A stretch of DNA of 64,000 nucleotides from Pseudomonas salomonii (GCF_900107155.1 NZ_FNOX01000010.1:62001-126000), one strand, 5' to 3'. Positions 35,123 through 45,761 are shown, counted from the stretch's first letter. Notes: generated by a model not told the origin, from the letters alone. Program-made: numbers and translations.

Positions 35123-35184
35123 TAGTCCTCCTCCACCATTTGACCGAGTACACCCGACACATAATAAGAAACCGGAGAACAACC

Positions 35185-36561
<1,377 letters not shown>

Positions 36562-36600
36562 CGCCCACCCGCGCGTCCGCACGTTTTTCAGGAGCTGAAC

Positions 36601-37725
36601 ATGTCCACCGAAACCCTGTTGAAAACCCCATTGCACGCCCTGCACATCGAGTTGGGCGCGCGCATGGTGCCCTTCGCCGGCTACGACATGCCGGTGCAAT
36701 ATCCGCTGGGGGTGATGAAAGAACACCTGCACACCCGTGATCAAGCCGGGTTGTTCGACGTGTCCCACATGGGCCAGATCCGCCTGACCGGCGCCAACGC
36801 CGCCAAGGCCCTGGAAACGTTGGTGCCGGTCGACATCATCGACCTGCCCGTGGGCATGCAGCGCTACGCCATGTTCACCAATGACCAGGGCGGCATCCTT
36901 GACGACCTGATGGTGGCCAACCTGGGCAACGACGAACTGTTCCTGGTGGTCAACGCGGCCTGCAAGGACCAGGACCTGGCCCACCTGCGCAAACACATTG
37001 GCGATCAGTGCAGCATCGAGCCGCTGTTCGAAGAGCGCGCCCTGCTGGCCCTGCAAGGCCCGGCAGCGGTGAAAGTGCTGGCACGCCTGGCGCCTGAAGT
37101 GGCCAAGATGACCTTCATGCAGTTCGCCACCCTGCGCCTGCTGGGCGTGGACTGCTACGTGAGCCGCTCGGGCTACACCGGCGAAGACGGTTTTGAGATT
37201 TCCGTACCGGCGGCCAATGCCGAGAGCCTTGCGCGCAGCTTGCTGGCCGAAACCGAAGTTCAAGCCATCGGCCTGGGCGCCCGCGATTCCCTGCGCCTGG
37301 AAGCCGGCCTGTGCCTCTACGGGCATGACATGAACACCGAGACCACGCCGATTGAAGCCAGCCTGCTGTGGGCGATCTCCAAGGCCCGGCGTGCCGATGG
37401 CGCACGTGCCGGTGGCTTCCCCGGCGCCGACCGCATCTTCACCCAGCAGCAGGCCGGTGTAAGCCGCAAGCGCGTGGGCCTGCTGCCACAGGAACGCACC
37501 CCGGTGCGTGAAGGTGCAGAAATCGTCGATGAGCATGGCACGGTGATCGGCAGCGTGTGCAGCGGCGGCTTTGGCCCAACCCTGGGCGGCCCATTGGCCA
37601 TGGGTTACCTGGACAGTGCATGTGTGGCACTGGACACCGAAGTGTCTGCGTTGGTACGTGGGAAAAAGGTGCCACTACGTGTAAGTAAAATGCCATTTGT
37701 ACCGCAACGTTACTACCGTGGTTGA
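36601..37725 (+). CDS. gcvT: Aminomethyltransferase (glycine cleavage T protein)
   Basis: The product is 374 residues. MVPFAGYDMPVQY opens the folate-binding fold, and GLFDVSHMGQI and SRSGYTGEDGFEI are the typical T-protein motifs. It moves the methylene carbon from the H protein to tetrahydrofolate and releases ammonia. ATG 36601 follows CAGGAGCTG. It is the last gene of the sigma-54 cluster; a 12-bp inverted repeat follows at 37747-37785. Confidence 0.96.
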   Translation: MSTETLLKTPLHALHIELGARMVPFAGYDMPVQYPLGVMKEHLHTRDQAGLFDVSHMGQIRLTGANAAKALETLVPVDIIDLPVGMQRYAMFTNDQGGILDDLMVANLGNDELFLVVNAACKDQDLAHLRKHIGDQCSIEPLFEERALLALQGPAAVKVLARLAPEVAKMTFMQFATLRLLGVDCYVSRSGYTGEDGFEISVPAANAESLARSLLAETEVQAIGLGARDSLRLEAGLCLYGHDMNTETTPIEASLLWAISKARRADGARAGGFPGADRIFTQQQAGVSRKRVGLLPQERTPVREGAEIVDEHGTVIGSVCSGGFGPTLGGPLAMGYLDSACVALDTEVSALVRGKKVPLRVSKMPFVPQRYYRG

Positions 37726-37746
37726 TTGACTGTTCCTATAAGTAAC

Positions 37747-37785
37747 GCGGTTGCGTTAACGCGCACTAATTTGTAACGCAACCGC
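37747..37785. other. 12-bp perfect inverted repeat after gcvT
   Basis: GCGGTTGCGTTA (37747-37758) and TAACGCAACCGC (37774-37785) with a 15-base loop, 22 bp after the gcvT stop. There is no T run. It could be a processing or stability hairpin for the gcv mRNA, or an operator in the long upstream region of the cold-shock gene (37726-38117, otherwise without genes). Confidence 0.6.
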
Positions 37786-38117
37786 CATAAAACAGTGCAT
37801 TGACGATAGACATTTTAATAGGCACCAACCTATAACAAGTGAGCAACGCTATCGAATATGTGGGATCCGCTTTAAGTCAACGAAGTGTCATATGGCCGAG
37901 CAAAACCTGGGCTTTTTTCGGGGCTTGTTTTTTCTGTATTAGTTGACGTAGAGTTTAGCCACTGTGTTTGCATGGGTCGCTTGGAACCTGGACCTGGGCA
38001 GTAGCTATAAGTTTGCTACAACCCGTTCGACGTCTCTTACTTTCCTGCAACCCAGCCCAGTACTCTTTCATGTGAAAGGGGCTGTCATTAATTTTTAGCG
38101 TCAAAGGAAAGAAGAAA

Positions 38118-38330
38118 ATGGCTGATCGTCAGAGCGGTACCGTCAAGTGGTTTAACGACGAGAAAGGGTTTGGTTTTATCACTCCAGAAAGCGGTCCGGA
38201 TCTGTTCGTGCATTTCCGCGCTATTCAGGGCAACGGCTTCAAGAGCCTGAAAGAAGGCCAGAAAGTCACCTTCCTTGCCGTGCAAGGCCAGAAAGGCATG
38301 CAGGCTGACGAAGTACAAGCAGAAGGCTGA
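38118..38330 (+). CDS. Cold-shock domain protein (CspA family)
   Basis: The product is 70 residues, a single cold-shock domain: GTVKWFNDEKGFGFITPESG (RNP1 KGFGFI), LFVHF (RNP2), then the usual end VQGQKGMQADEVQ. It binds single-stranded RNA/DNA and acts as an RNA chaperone. ATG 38118 follows AAAGGAAAGAAG. The 390 bp before it hold small hairpins (GTAGC/GCTAC; CTTTCA/TGAAAG 38065-38078), in keeping with a long regulated 5' UTR. An intact terminator follows. Confidence 0.96.
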   Translation: MADRQSGTVKWFNDEKGFGFITPESGPDLFVHFRAIQGNGFKSLKEGQKVTFLAVQGQKGMQADEVQAEG

Positions 38331-38344
38331 TCCTTACTGCGACA

Positions 38345-38379
38345 AAAAGCCCCTGATGGTGACATCAGGGGCTTTTTTA
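38345..38379 (+). terminator. Terminator after cold-shock gene
   Basis: 11-bp stem AGCCCCTGATG/CATCAGGGGCT (38348-38358 with 38363-38373) and a T6 tract. Confidence 0.93.
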
Positions 38380-38424
38380 TGTGCGTTTGCTCGTAAAATG
38401 GCTTTTTTCTCAAGAGAGACGGCC

Positions 38425-38913
38425 ATGCCCAAACCTTTGTTGAGCCCCCAAGGCGAATTCCCCGCCGTTGGCCTGGGCCGTCGTCTGGCAGCGATGTTCT
38501 ATGACTTCCTGTTGTGCACTGCCCTGCTGATCGTCACCGCGTTTATCTACAAGCTGGTGTGGATGGCGTTTATCGGCGAAGCCAGGATGCGCACACTCAC
38601 CGAGTCCGGCGCGCTGGACGGCGACCCGCTGCTGTCAACGATTCTGTTTTTTGTGCTGTTTGGTTTCTTCGCCAAGTTCTGGACCCATTCCGGGCAGACA
38701 TTGGGCATGCAGGTGTGGGGCGTACGCGTGCAGAACGCCGACGGCTCGCGCATCAGCCTGTGGCAGGCACTGCTGCGGTTTGTGGTGGCGATTGCGTCGT
38801 GGTTGTGTGTGGGGCTGGGGTTTGTCTGGTCGGTGTTTGATAAGCGCAAGCGCAGTTGGCATGACATCTACTCGGCTACGCAGTTGGTGCGAATTCCCAA
38901 GCAGAAAAAGTAA
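38425..38913 (+). CDS. RDD-family membrane protein
   Basis: The product is 162 residues with about four membrane helices. The RDD name residues appear as GRRLAAMFYDFLL (Arg, Asp), and QTLGMQVWGVRV and the late SVFDKRKRSWHDIYSAT are typical of the family. Its transport or scaffold role is unknown. ATG 38425 follows AAGAGAG. It is a single unit, followed by a REP pair. Confidence 0.88.
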   Translation: MPKPLLSPQGEFPAVGLGRRLAAMFYDFLLCTALLIVTAFIYKLVWMAFIGEARMRTLTESGALDGDPLLSTILFFVLFGFFAKFWTHSGQTLGMQVWGVRVQNADGSRISLWQALLRFVVAIASWLCVGLGFVWSVFDKRKRSWHDIYSATQLVRIPKQKK

Positions 38914-38936
38914 CCGCTGAAAGAGTGAAGATCCAA

Positions 38937-39028
38937 ATGTGGGAGCGGGCTTGCTCGCGAATGCGTTGGTTCAGTCACCAGATGTATCGACTGACACACC
39001 GCATTCGCGAGCAAGCCCGCTCCCACAT
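38937..39028. repeat. REP pair, 'GCGGGCTTGCTCGCGAA' class
   Basis: ATGTGGGAGCGGGCTTGCTC at 38937 mirrors GAGCAAGCCCGCTCCCACAT ending at 39028. It lies between two convergent genes. Confidence 0.9.
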
Positions 39029-39050
39029 TTTTGATCGGGTGCGCCTTGAA

Positions 39051-40109
39051 TCAGGCGTTGCCAGCCAGCTTGAGGCGCGCAGCCTGGGTAAAGTCCAGCA
39101 TGCGCTTGAGCGGGCGCACGGCGTGCGGGATCACCGACGGCTCGACGAAGATCTCATTACTGCCCTCACGCAAACATTGCAGCGTGCGCTCCAGCGTATT
39201 CATCGCCATCCACGGGCAATGCGCGCAACTGCGGCAGGCCGCGCCGTTGCCGGCAGTCGGTGCCTCAACGAAGACTTTATCCGGGCACAACTGCTGCATC
39301 TTGTAGAAGAGGCCACGGTCGGTGGCCACGATGAAGGTCTTGTTCGGCAAGCGCTGGGCTGCAGCAATCAGTTGGCTGGTGGAGCCCACCGCATCTGCCA
39401 ACTCGATCACCGCCGTCGGCGACTCCGGGTGCACCAGGATCGCGGCATCCGGGTACAGCGCCTTCATGTCTTCGAGCTGCTTGGACTTGAACTCTTCATG
39501 GACGATACACGCGCCGTCCCACAGCAACATGTCTGCGCCGGTCTGGCGCTGAATGTAAGTACCCAGGTGCTTGTCCGGGCCCCAGATAATCGTCTCGCCG
39601 TTGTCCATCAGGCTTTCGACGATTTCCAGCGCACAGCTGGAGGTAACCACCCAGTCGGCCCGGGCTTTGACCGCCGCCGAGGTGTTGGCGTACACCACCA
39701 CCGTGCGCTCGGGGTGCTGGTCGCAGAACGCCGAGAACTCATCCACCGGGCAGCCCAGGTCCAGGGAGCAGGTGGCTTCCAGGGTGGGCATGAGGATGCG
39801 TTTTTCGGGGGTGAGGATTTTGGCGGTCTCGCCCATGAAACGTACACCGGCGACCAACACCGTCTTGGCCGGGTGGGCCGCGCCGAAGCGGGCCATTTCC
39901 AGGGAGTCGGACACGCAGCCACCGGTTTCTTCGGCCAGGGCCTGAATCACCGGGTCGCAATAGAAATGCGCAACCAGCACCGCGTCCTGAGCCTTGAGCT
40001 CGGCGGCGATGGCGCTGCGCAGGCTCGCCTCTTCATCGGCGCTCAGCGCCTTGGGCTGCTTGGCGTCGAGGTGGGCTTGTACCAGTAGGCGTTCGGAAAT
40101 TTGCGTCAT
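39051..40109 (-). CDS. nadA: Quinolinate synthase
   Basis: The product is 352 residues. With NadB it makes quinolinate for NAD synthesis, using a [4Fe-4S] cluster. Cluster cysteines lie in HFYCDPVIQ, the TSSCALEIV region and ACRSCAHCPWM. DGACIVHEEF and HPESP are family motifs. ATG 40109 gives MTQISERLLVQ; upstream in-frame codons are not conserved-looking. NadB is not in view. Confidence 0.95.
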   Translation of the reverse strand: MTQISERLLVQAHLDAKQPKALSADEEASLRSAIAAELKAQDAVLVAHFYCDPVIQALAEETGGCVSDSLEMARFGAAHPAKTVLVAGVRFMGETAKILTPEKRILMPTLEATCSLDLGCPVDEFSAFCDQHPERTVVVYANTSAAVKARADWVVTSSCALEIVESLMDNGETIIWGPDKHLGTYIQRQTGADMLLWDGACIVHEEFKSKQLEDMKALYPDAAILVHPESPTAVIELADAVGSTSQLIAAAQRLPNKTFIVATDRGLFYKMQQLCPDKVFVEAPTAGNGAACRSCAHCPWMAMNTLERTLQCLREGSNEIFVEPSVIPHAVRPLKRMLDFTQAARLKLAGNA

Positions 40110-40290
40110 GTTCGCAAGACCTGCAAGCGCAGTAAGCGCGAAAGTCGAGTGTACCACCGGCTCTGGAGCCCTTCGGGCGCCGCCGGACGAAGTGATTGTG
40201 TTCATCAAGCACGGGGAAAGCTGCGCAAGGCTACAGAATATCGAATCGATTCAAAAGCCTAATCTGGGATTGCGCGGTACGCCGAGCGGG

Positions 40291-40330
40291 CAAAAAAACG
40301 GGAAGGCTCATCACTGAGCCTTCCCGTTTT
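40291..40330. terminator. Strong bidirectional terminator
   Basis: AAAACGGGAAGGCTCA/TGAGCCTTCCCGTTTT (40295-40310 with 40315-40330), 16-bp perfect stem with A/T flanks. It lies 15 bp past the stop of the minus-strand 525-residue gene. The rest of 40110-40344 upstream of nadA has no gene. Confidence 0.93.
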
Positions 40331-40344
40331 GATCACGACGCGTG

Positions 40345-41922
40345 TCAGCGCATCAAGACATCCGGGTCGTCCTGCAACATGACCGCGTCTTGCATCTGCG
40401 TCAGGGCATTTTTCAACGTCGACTGCTCCAGCGCATCCTTGGACTTTCTGCTTTCCTGGGCCGCGTGCTCAAGCAGCGCCAGATAATCGCGCTTGGATGA
40501 ACCTTCCTTGGGCACCACGCTGTCTTCCACCAGGTTGGCCATCACATATTTTTGCGTGTGGGTGTTCTGGGACGCCGACTGGGTGACCGAGGCATGGGTC
40601 AACTGGCCGTCTTTATAGGCAAAGCTCGCGGTGCTGCTGGCCTTGTCCAGGACTTGCACATACAGATAATTCTGCGATTCGCGGCTGCCGTCGAAGAGCG
40701 GCGGTTTGCCGCCGTCGAGGCCTTTGTGGAAGTTCGCCGACAGCAGCGACTGCTGATGCTGGGTGACGCTACGGTCCGCAGTGCTGCGGCCATTGACCTG
40801 GGTTTTCTGGGACACGTTGTAGGAAAAGCTGTCGACCTCTGAAGGGCGCATCGGATTGGAGGTGTCGACGGCCTGCTTGATCGAGGCCTTGAAGTCCGCC
40901 AGGCCAGTTAACAAGCCTTTGTCAGTCGGGTTCTGGGTCAAGGCATTCGACGCGGTGGCGCTGGCTGGGTAGTTGCTGTTCATGGCGCTGAAGGCGTCCT
41001 TGAACATGGCCATGAAGTCCGCATTCGCACTGCCGCGTTTTTCCACCCGGTCGAACTGGGCCAGGTAGGTTTTCAGCGCCTTGGCCTGCTGCTTGGCATC
41101 GCCGAGGATCGCGGTGTTTTTCAGGTCTACCGCCAGGTCAATTTCGCCTGCCGGGCCACTCATGCGTGTGGTGCGGCTTTGGCTGTCGGCGTGGAAGGCC
41201 AGGCTCAGGTCTTCACCGTTGGCGGCCTTCACCTTGGCATTGAGGTCGACCGAGGCCAGCAGCTGCGTATCGAACTGGGTCAGTTTGCTCAGGTCAAGCT
41301 TGGGCGGCACGGCGGTCAGCCCGTCGACCGAGGCCTGGAACGCCGCGCCCAATTGGCCGACGGCCTTGAGTTCATCCGCGCTCAAGTCACCGCCGTCCAC
41401 GGTGGCCTGCACGCCCAGGCCATCTTTCTGGCTGGACAGGCTGAAGGTCACGGTCTTGCCGCTGGCGGTCTTGATGCTCAGGCTGACCTGGTTGTCAGCC
41501 TTGCTGTGCAGCACCGCCTGATCGGCCTTCAGGGCGCCCGCATCGCCGGCGCGATCAACCGTGGTATTGAGCACTGACTGGGAGATCCCGGCACCGCCGC
41601 CCTGGGTGAACTGCGCCACCAGCGCGGCGCCCAAGCCACTATAGCGACTGGCCGTGGAGACCGAATTGAAGCTGCTATTGATGGCCTTGGTCACCGCATC
41701 CTGGTTGTTGTTCTCCCAGGCCCGCACGCTTTCCTGGCCTGGCAACAGTCCGTTTTTGGAGTAGATGTCGACGGCATCGGCCAGCGGGTTACCGAGGCTG
41801 ACCACCGAGGATGGCCTGGCCGGTGAGACGTCGAGGGTGTTCGCAAGCGTCGCCGGCGGTGTGGTCGCGGCAGTACGCACAATGAGGGGATTGGTCGCGA
41901 TGATCGGCGTGAGCGTAGTCAT
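40345..41922 (-). CDS. Unrecognised 525-residue hydrophilic protein
   Basis: The frame is a real gene by codon use, a clear ATG (41922) and its own terminator. The product is rich in Ala, Ser, Asp, Gln and Lys, with almost no Cys or Trp. It has no signal peptide by eye and no membrane helix. The first ~50 residues are Pro/Thr/Ala-rich and likely disordered; the rest reads as mixed helix and strand (SLSIKTASGKTVTFSLSSQK; SVTQHQQSLLSANFHKGLDG). The overall look is that of a secreted or surface-associated effector-like protein, but I do not recognise a family. Relatives in Pseudomonas have been labelled 'lactate dehydrogenase' in error, as far as I recall. Confidence 0.7.
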   Translation of the reverse strand: MTTLTPIIATNPLIVRTAATTPPATLANTLDVSPARPSSVVSLGNPLADAVDIYSKNGLLPGQESVRAWENNNQDAVTKAINSSFNSVSTASRYSGLGAALVAQFTQGGGAGISQSVLNTTVDRAGDAGALKADQAVLHSKADNQVSLSIKTASGKTVTFSLSSQKDGLGVQATVDGGDLSADELKAVGQLGAAFQASVDGLTAVPPKLDLSKLTQFDTQLLASVDLNAKVKAANGEDLSLAFHADSQSRTTRMSGPAGEIDLAVDLKNTAILGDAKQQAKALKTYLAQFDRVEKRGSANADFMAMFKDAFSAMNSNYPASATASNALTQNPTDKGLLTGLADFKASIKQAVDTSNPMRPSEVDSFSYNVSQKTQVNGRSTADRSVTQHQQSLLSANFHKGLDGGKPPLFDGSRESQNYLYVQVLDKASSTASFAYKDGQLTHASVTQSASQNTHTQKYVMANLVEDSVVPKEGSSKRDYLALLEHAAQESRKSKDALEQSTLKNALTQMQDAVMLQDDPDVLMR

Positions 41923-42005
41923 GACAGTCCATGTCTTAAAAGCTGATTAGCCTTCAATCTAAACAAGACACAGCGTGATTGACAGCCCGAAAGCCGAAAT
42001 AACTG

Positions 42006-42038
42006 GCAAAGAGCCATGCCAAAAAACTGGCTCTTTGC
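42006..42038. other. 11-bp hairpin after FadL-like gene
   Basis: GCAAAGAGCCA/TGGCTCTTTGC (42006-42016 with 42028-42038) with an 11-base loop carrying T6 on the minus strand. It stands 14 bp past the stop of the minus-strand porin gene. Termination is possible but the T run is in the loop. Confidence 0.5.
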
Positions 42039-42051
42039 GTGATGGCGCGGG

Positions 42052-43338
42052 TTAGAAGCGATAAGTGACCGAACCACCGAACCCATTGGCGCTGTTTTCA
42101 TACTTGGCGTCGTAGGTGAGCGCCAGCTGAGGGTTGTTGTCGCGCACCTTGATCGGCTCTTCCTTGAGGTAGGAATAGGCCACGTCGAAGGTCAGGTTGT
42201 CGACGGGCGTCCAACCGGCACCCAGGCTGAAGACCGTGCGGTCGCCGGTCGGAATGCGCACCGAACGGTCGGTGTTGTTGGTCGGCGTCTGGTCCACCGA
42301 AAAACCGGTGCGCAGCACCAACTGCTTGTTGAGCTGGTACGACAGGCCGATCGCGTGGGACCAGGTGTCATGCCAATGCTGCTCTTCGGTAATGGAACCC
42401 AGGCCGGCCAGCTCGGCGGTAATGTCAGATACGCCGGCGTTGTTGACCGTGATCTTCTTTAACTGGCTCCAGCGCGTGTAGGTGCTGCCCACGTACAGGG
42501 TCAGGGCGTCGGTCAGTTGGTGGGTGACCGAGAAATCCACGGACGACGGCGTGGTGACGTTCAGCTTGGCGTCATACTTCTGCGCCCCGCCATCCAGCAC
42601 ATCGGAGAGCACGCCCGAGGCGTTGGTATGGCCGCTCAGGTGATAGACCACTTGCGAGTGGTAGGTGACGCCGACGCGGGTACTGTCCAGGGCCTGCACC
42701 AGGATACCGGCGTTGAAGCCCATCGCGGTGTCGTCGCCCTTGATCTTGGCCGTCTCGGTGCCCAAGCCAAACGCCGGGACTTTGGAGTCCAACTCGCCGC
42801 TGATTTTATTGAAGGTCGGGCCGAAACCTACCGAGACCTTGTCGTTGAACGCATAGCTGACCGTCGGCTGCGCGGTGATGACCTGAATCTTGCTCTTGTT
42901 ACCAAAGCCATTGCCCTGGAAACCGTGTTCATAGTCGGTCACCAGGCCAAACGGCGCGTAGACCCCAAGGCCAAAGGCCCAGTGCTCATCAATCGGCGTC
43001 ACCAGGTAACCCATCGGCACGGCAATGCCGGGGACCATGTCGCCTTTGTTGGTACCAGGGTTGTCGACACCGCCTTGAGAGGAGCTGGCGTCCTTGATAT
43101 TGGTTTTGGCATCCAGGTAGGTCGCGCCGATGCTGACTTCATTGTGCTTGATGCGCGACATGCCGGCCGGGTTACCGAACACCGTGCTGGCGTCATCCGC
43201 CGAGGAGGAACGCCCGGCGTAGCCTGTACCCATTGAGCTGACACTTTGCTCGTTGAGGGCGAAGCCACCGGCAAACAGCTGTGTGGAGGCGAGGGAAATG
43301 GAGAGCGCCAAGGCGCTTTTAAGAGTTTTGTTATTCAT
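42052..43338 (-). CDS. FadL/OmpP1-family outer-membrane transporter
   Basis: The product is 428 residues with a signal peptide (ends near LFAGG). The mature N-terminus GFALNEQSVSSMGTGYAGRS, DDASTVFGNPAGMSRI and the final ...YRF (aromatic end for BAM assembly) mark the FadL barrel. FadL proteins pass long-chain fatty acids or other hydrophobic molecules through the outer membrane. ATG 43338. It is transcribed alone, upstream of the unrecognised 525-residue gene. Confidence 0.9.
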   Translation of the reverse strand: MNNKTLKSALALSISLASTQLFAGGFALNEQSVSSMGTGYAGRSSSADDASTVFGNPAGMSRIKHNEVSIGATYLDAKTNIKDASSSQGGVDNPGTNKGDMVPGIAVPMGYLVTPIDEHWAFGLGVYAPFGLVTDYEHGFQGNGFGNKSKIQVITAQPTVSYAFNDKVSVGFGPTFNKISGELDSKVPAFGLGTETAKIKGDDTAMGFNAGILVQALDSTRVGVTYHSQVVYHLSGHTNASGVLSDVLDGGAQKYDAKLNVTTPSSVDFSVTHQLTDALTLYVGSTYTRWSQLKKITVNNAGVSDITAELAGLGSITEEQHWHDTWSHAIGLSYQLNKQLVLRTGFSVDQTPTNNTDRSVRIPTGDRTVFSLGAGWTPVDNLTFDVAYSYLKEEPIKVRDNNPQLALTYDAKYENSANGFGGSVTYRF

Positions 43339-43567
43339 TATTAGGACTCGAATTATTGGGCAGCGCTGGGAAAACTACCAACGTTCGAGCGGGGCGTTTA
43401 TGAAGAGTTTTTCATGCTCTGGATTGTCGGACAATCTCAATACTTTCAAAGACTTTGCCTGATTTAGCATGCCTTTTTTATGACTTTTCAACCTGATCGT
43501 GACCAGCCAGTTTCACTCACTGCAGCACCGCTTGGGTAACAGTGACGAAGCTCGCTGCCACCCAGGC

Positions 43568-43585
43568 AAACATTTCTAAATGTTT
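43568..43585. promoter_or_regulatory. 8-bp inverted repeat upstream of pstS
   Basis: AAACATTT/AAATGTTT around CT. It could be an operator or a hairpin. It lies 109 bp before pstS. Confidence 0.4.
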
Positions 43586-43600
43586 CTTCATAAAGCCAAA

Positions 43601-43618
43601 CCGTCATTAAACAGCAAC
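43601..43618 (+). promoter_or_regulatory. Possible Pho box upstream of pstS
   Basis: CCGTCATTAAACAGCAAC has the 7-4-7 layout of a PhoB site. The first repeat matches CTGTCAT at 6 of 7 positions; the second is weak. It is 76 bp before the pstS ATG. Phosphate control is expected from the operon, but the site alone is only moderate. Confidence 0.4.
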
Positions 43619-43693
43619 ATATCAGGAATTAAATCGTCACGTCTTAGACAGGTGGGCCTCCCCACTTACCCCTTCCCTTGAGGTGTTGTCGTG

Positions 43694-44710
43694 ATGTTGC
43701 CGAGTAAAAAAAGTCTGTCTGTTTTGTTGAGCGCCCTGTGCCTGAGCGGCATGGCCCACGCCACCGACGTTACCGGTGCCGGCTCCAGCTTCGTCTACCC
43801 GGTGCTGTCCAAGTGGTCGCAGGACTACAGCAAGAACTCCAGCAACCGCATCAACTATCAGTCGATCGGTTCCGGCGGCGGTATCGCTCAGATCAAGGCA
43901 GCCACCGTTGACTTCGGCGCCTCCGACGCGCCACTGTCGGCCGACGATCTCAAAGCCGGCGGCCTGGGCCAGTTTCCCAGCGTGATCGGCGGCATCGTGC
44001 CGGTGATGAACGTCGAAGGCGTGGCCGCAGGCCAGTTGAAACTCGACGGCGACACCCTGGCAAAAATCTTCCTCGGTGACATCAAGGCCTGGAACGATCC
44101 CGCCATCGCCGCGCTCAACCCTGGGGTGAAGCTGCCAAGCGCGAACATCACCGTGGTGCACCGTTCGGACGGCTCCGGCACCTCGTACAACTTCACCAAC
44201 TACCTGGCCAAAGTCAGCGACAGCTGGAAAACCAGGATTGGTTTCGGCACCACCGTGCCGTGGCCGGTCGGTGTGGGCGGCAAGGGCAACGAAGGGGTTT
44301 CCGCCTACGTGAAGCAGATCAAGAACTCGATCGGTTTTGTGGAATACGCCTACGCCCTGCAGAACAAAATGACCTTTGCCTCACTGAAGAACGCCTCCGG
44401 CAAGTTCGTCGAGCCTAACGCCAAGGCGTTCCAGGCCGCCGCCGACACCGCCGACTGGGCCAGTGCCAAAGACTTCAACCTGATCATGACCAACGCCCCC
44501 GGTGAAGGCGCATGGCCGATCACGGCCACCACCTGGATCATCATGTACAAGCAGCCCAAGAATGCCGAGCAAAGCCAGGCGGCGTTCAGCTTCTTCAAGT
44601 GGTCGCTGGAAAAAGGCCAGGAACAGGCTGCCGCCCTGGACTATGTCGCATTGCCGGGCTCTCTGGTGTCGCGAATCGAAGATTACTGGAAGTCTGACTT
44701 CGCCCATTGA
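43694..44710 (+). CDS. pstS: Phosphate ABC transporter substrate-binding protein
   Basis: The product is 338 residues with a signal peptide (cleavage after AHA, near residue 23). The phosphate site is visible: GAGSSFVYPVLSKW, SIGSGGGI, FGASDAPLS and VVHRSDGSGTSYNFTNYL (Ser/Arg/Asp ligands). ATG 43694 follows TTGAGG; GTG 43691 is the other option. It heads pstSCAB. No phoU, phoR or phoB follows, so this may be a second phosphate system of the genome. Confidence 0.94.
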   Translation: MLPSKKSLSVLLSALCLSGMAHATDVTGAGSSFVYPVLSKWSQDYSKNSSNRINYQSIGSGGGIAQIKAATVDFGASDAPLSADDLKAGGLGQFPSVIGGIVPVMNVEGVAAGQLKLDGDTLAKIFLGDIKAWNDPAIAALNPGVKLPSANITVVHRSDGSGTSYNFTNYLAKVSDSWKTRIGFGTTVPWPVGVGGKGNEGVSAYVKQIKNSIGFVEYAYALQNKMTFASLKNASGKFVEPNAKAFQAAADTADWASAKDFNLIMTNAPGEGAWPITATTWIIMYKQPKNAEQSQAAFSFFKWSLEKGQEQAAALDYVALPGSLVSRIEDYWKSDFAH

Positions 44711-44765
44711 TTCGGCCTACGACCGCCTTCCTCGATAACCGAGGAAGGCGCTGAGCACCTCTGAT

Positions 44766-45761
44766 ATGAACGACACGGTCCACACCCTGGTTATGACTAC
44801 TCACGCGAGCGACACCGGGGGCGACCGCCGCGCCGCCCGCGATCAACGCCACGACCTGTGGTTCAAACGCTCGATGTTCGGCGCCGCCATGCTGGTACTG
44901 GCGCTGCTGGGCGCCATTGCCGCCTCGACCCTGTGGGGCGGCGGGCTGGCGTTCAAGACGTTTGGTTTCGGTTTCATCACCAGCACCGAGTGGGATGCGG
45001 TCAATAACCACTTTGGTGCCGTGGTGCCGATCTACGGCACCTTGGTCACCTCCTTTCTGGCCTTGCTGATTGCCGTCCCGGTGAGTTTCGGTATTGCGAT
45101 CTTTCTGACTGAAGTCGCGCCGCCCTGGCTGAAAATGCCGGTGGCCTCGGCGATTGAGCTGCTGGCCGGTATCCCGTCGATCATCTATGGCATGTGGGGT
45201 CTGTTCGTGTTCGGGCCTTTCATGGCCGAACACCTGTCGCCGTTGATCAATGATTACCTGGGTGCCCTGCCCTTCGTGGGCTCTTTGTTCCAGGGGCCGC
45301 CACTGGGGATCGGCATGCTCACCGCCGGGATTGTGCTGGCGGTGATGATCATGCCGTTTATCACCTCGGTGATGCATGAGGTGTTTCGCAGCGTGCCCAC
45401 ACAGCTGAAAGAATCCGCCTACGCCTTGGGCAGCACGACGTGGGAAGTGGTGTGGGACATTGTTCTGCCTTACACCCGCTCGGCGGTGGTCGGCGGCATT
45501 TTTCTCGGCCTGGGCCGCGCCCTCGGCGAGACCATGGCGGTGACCTTCGTATTGGGTAACGCGCAACAGTTTTCCGCGTCGTTGCTGATGCCCAGCAGTT
45601 CCATCGCCTCGGTCATCGCCAACGAATTCAGCGAGGCCTACACCGACCTGCATCGCTCTGCGCTGATCGCCTTGGGCTTCCTGCTGTTTATCGTGACCTT
45701 CGTCGTGCTCGCGCTGGCGCGGCTGCTGCTGATGCGCCTGTCGCGCAAGGAAGGGCTATGA
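44766..45761 (+). CDS. pstC: Phosphate ABC transporter permease PstC
   Basis: The product is 331 residues with about six membrane helices and a longer hydrophilic N-terminus. The transporter loop contacting the ATPase is visible in VFRSVPTQLKESAYALGSTT (EAA motif). ATG 44766. It overlaps pstA by four bases. Confidence 0.95.
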   Translation: MNDTVHTLVMTTHASDTGGDRRAARDQRHDLWFKRSMFGAAMLVLALLGAIAASTLWGGGLAFKTFGFGFITSTEWDAVNNHFGAVVPIYGTLVTSFLALLIAVPVSFGIAIFLTEVAPPWLKMPVASAIELLAGIPSIIYGMWGLFVFGPFMAEHLSPLINDYLGALPFVGSLFQGPPLGIGMLTAGIVLAVMIMPFITSVMHEVFRSVPTQLKESAYALGSTTWEVVWDIVLPYTRSAVVGGIFLGLGRALGETMAVTFVLGNAQQFSASLLMPSSSIASVIANEFSEAYTDLHRSALIALGFLLFIVTFVVLALARLLLMRLSRKEGL

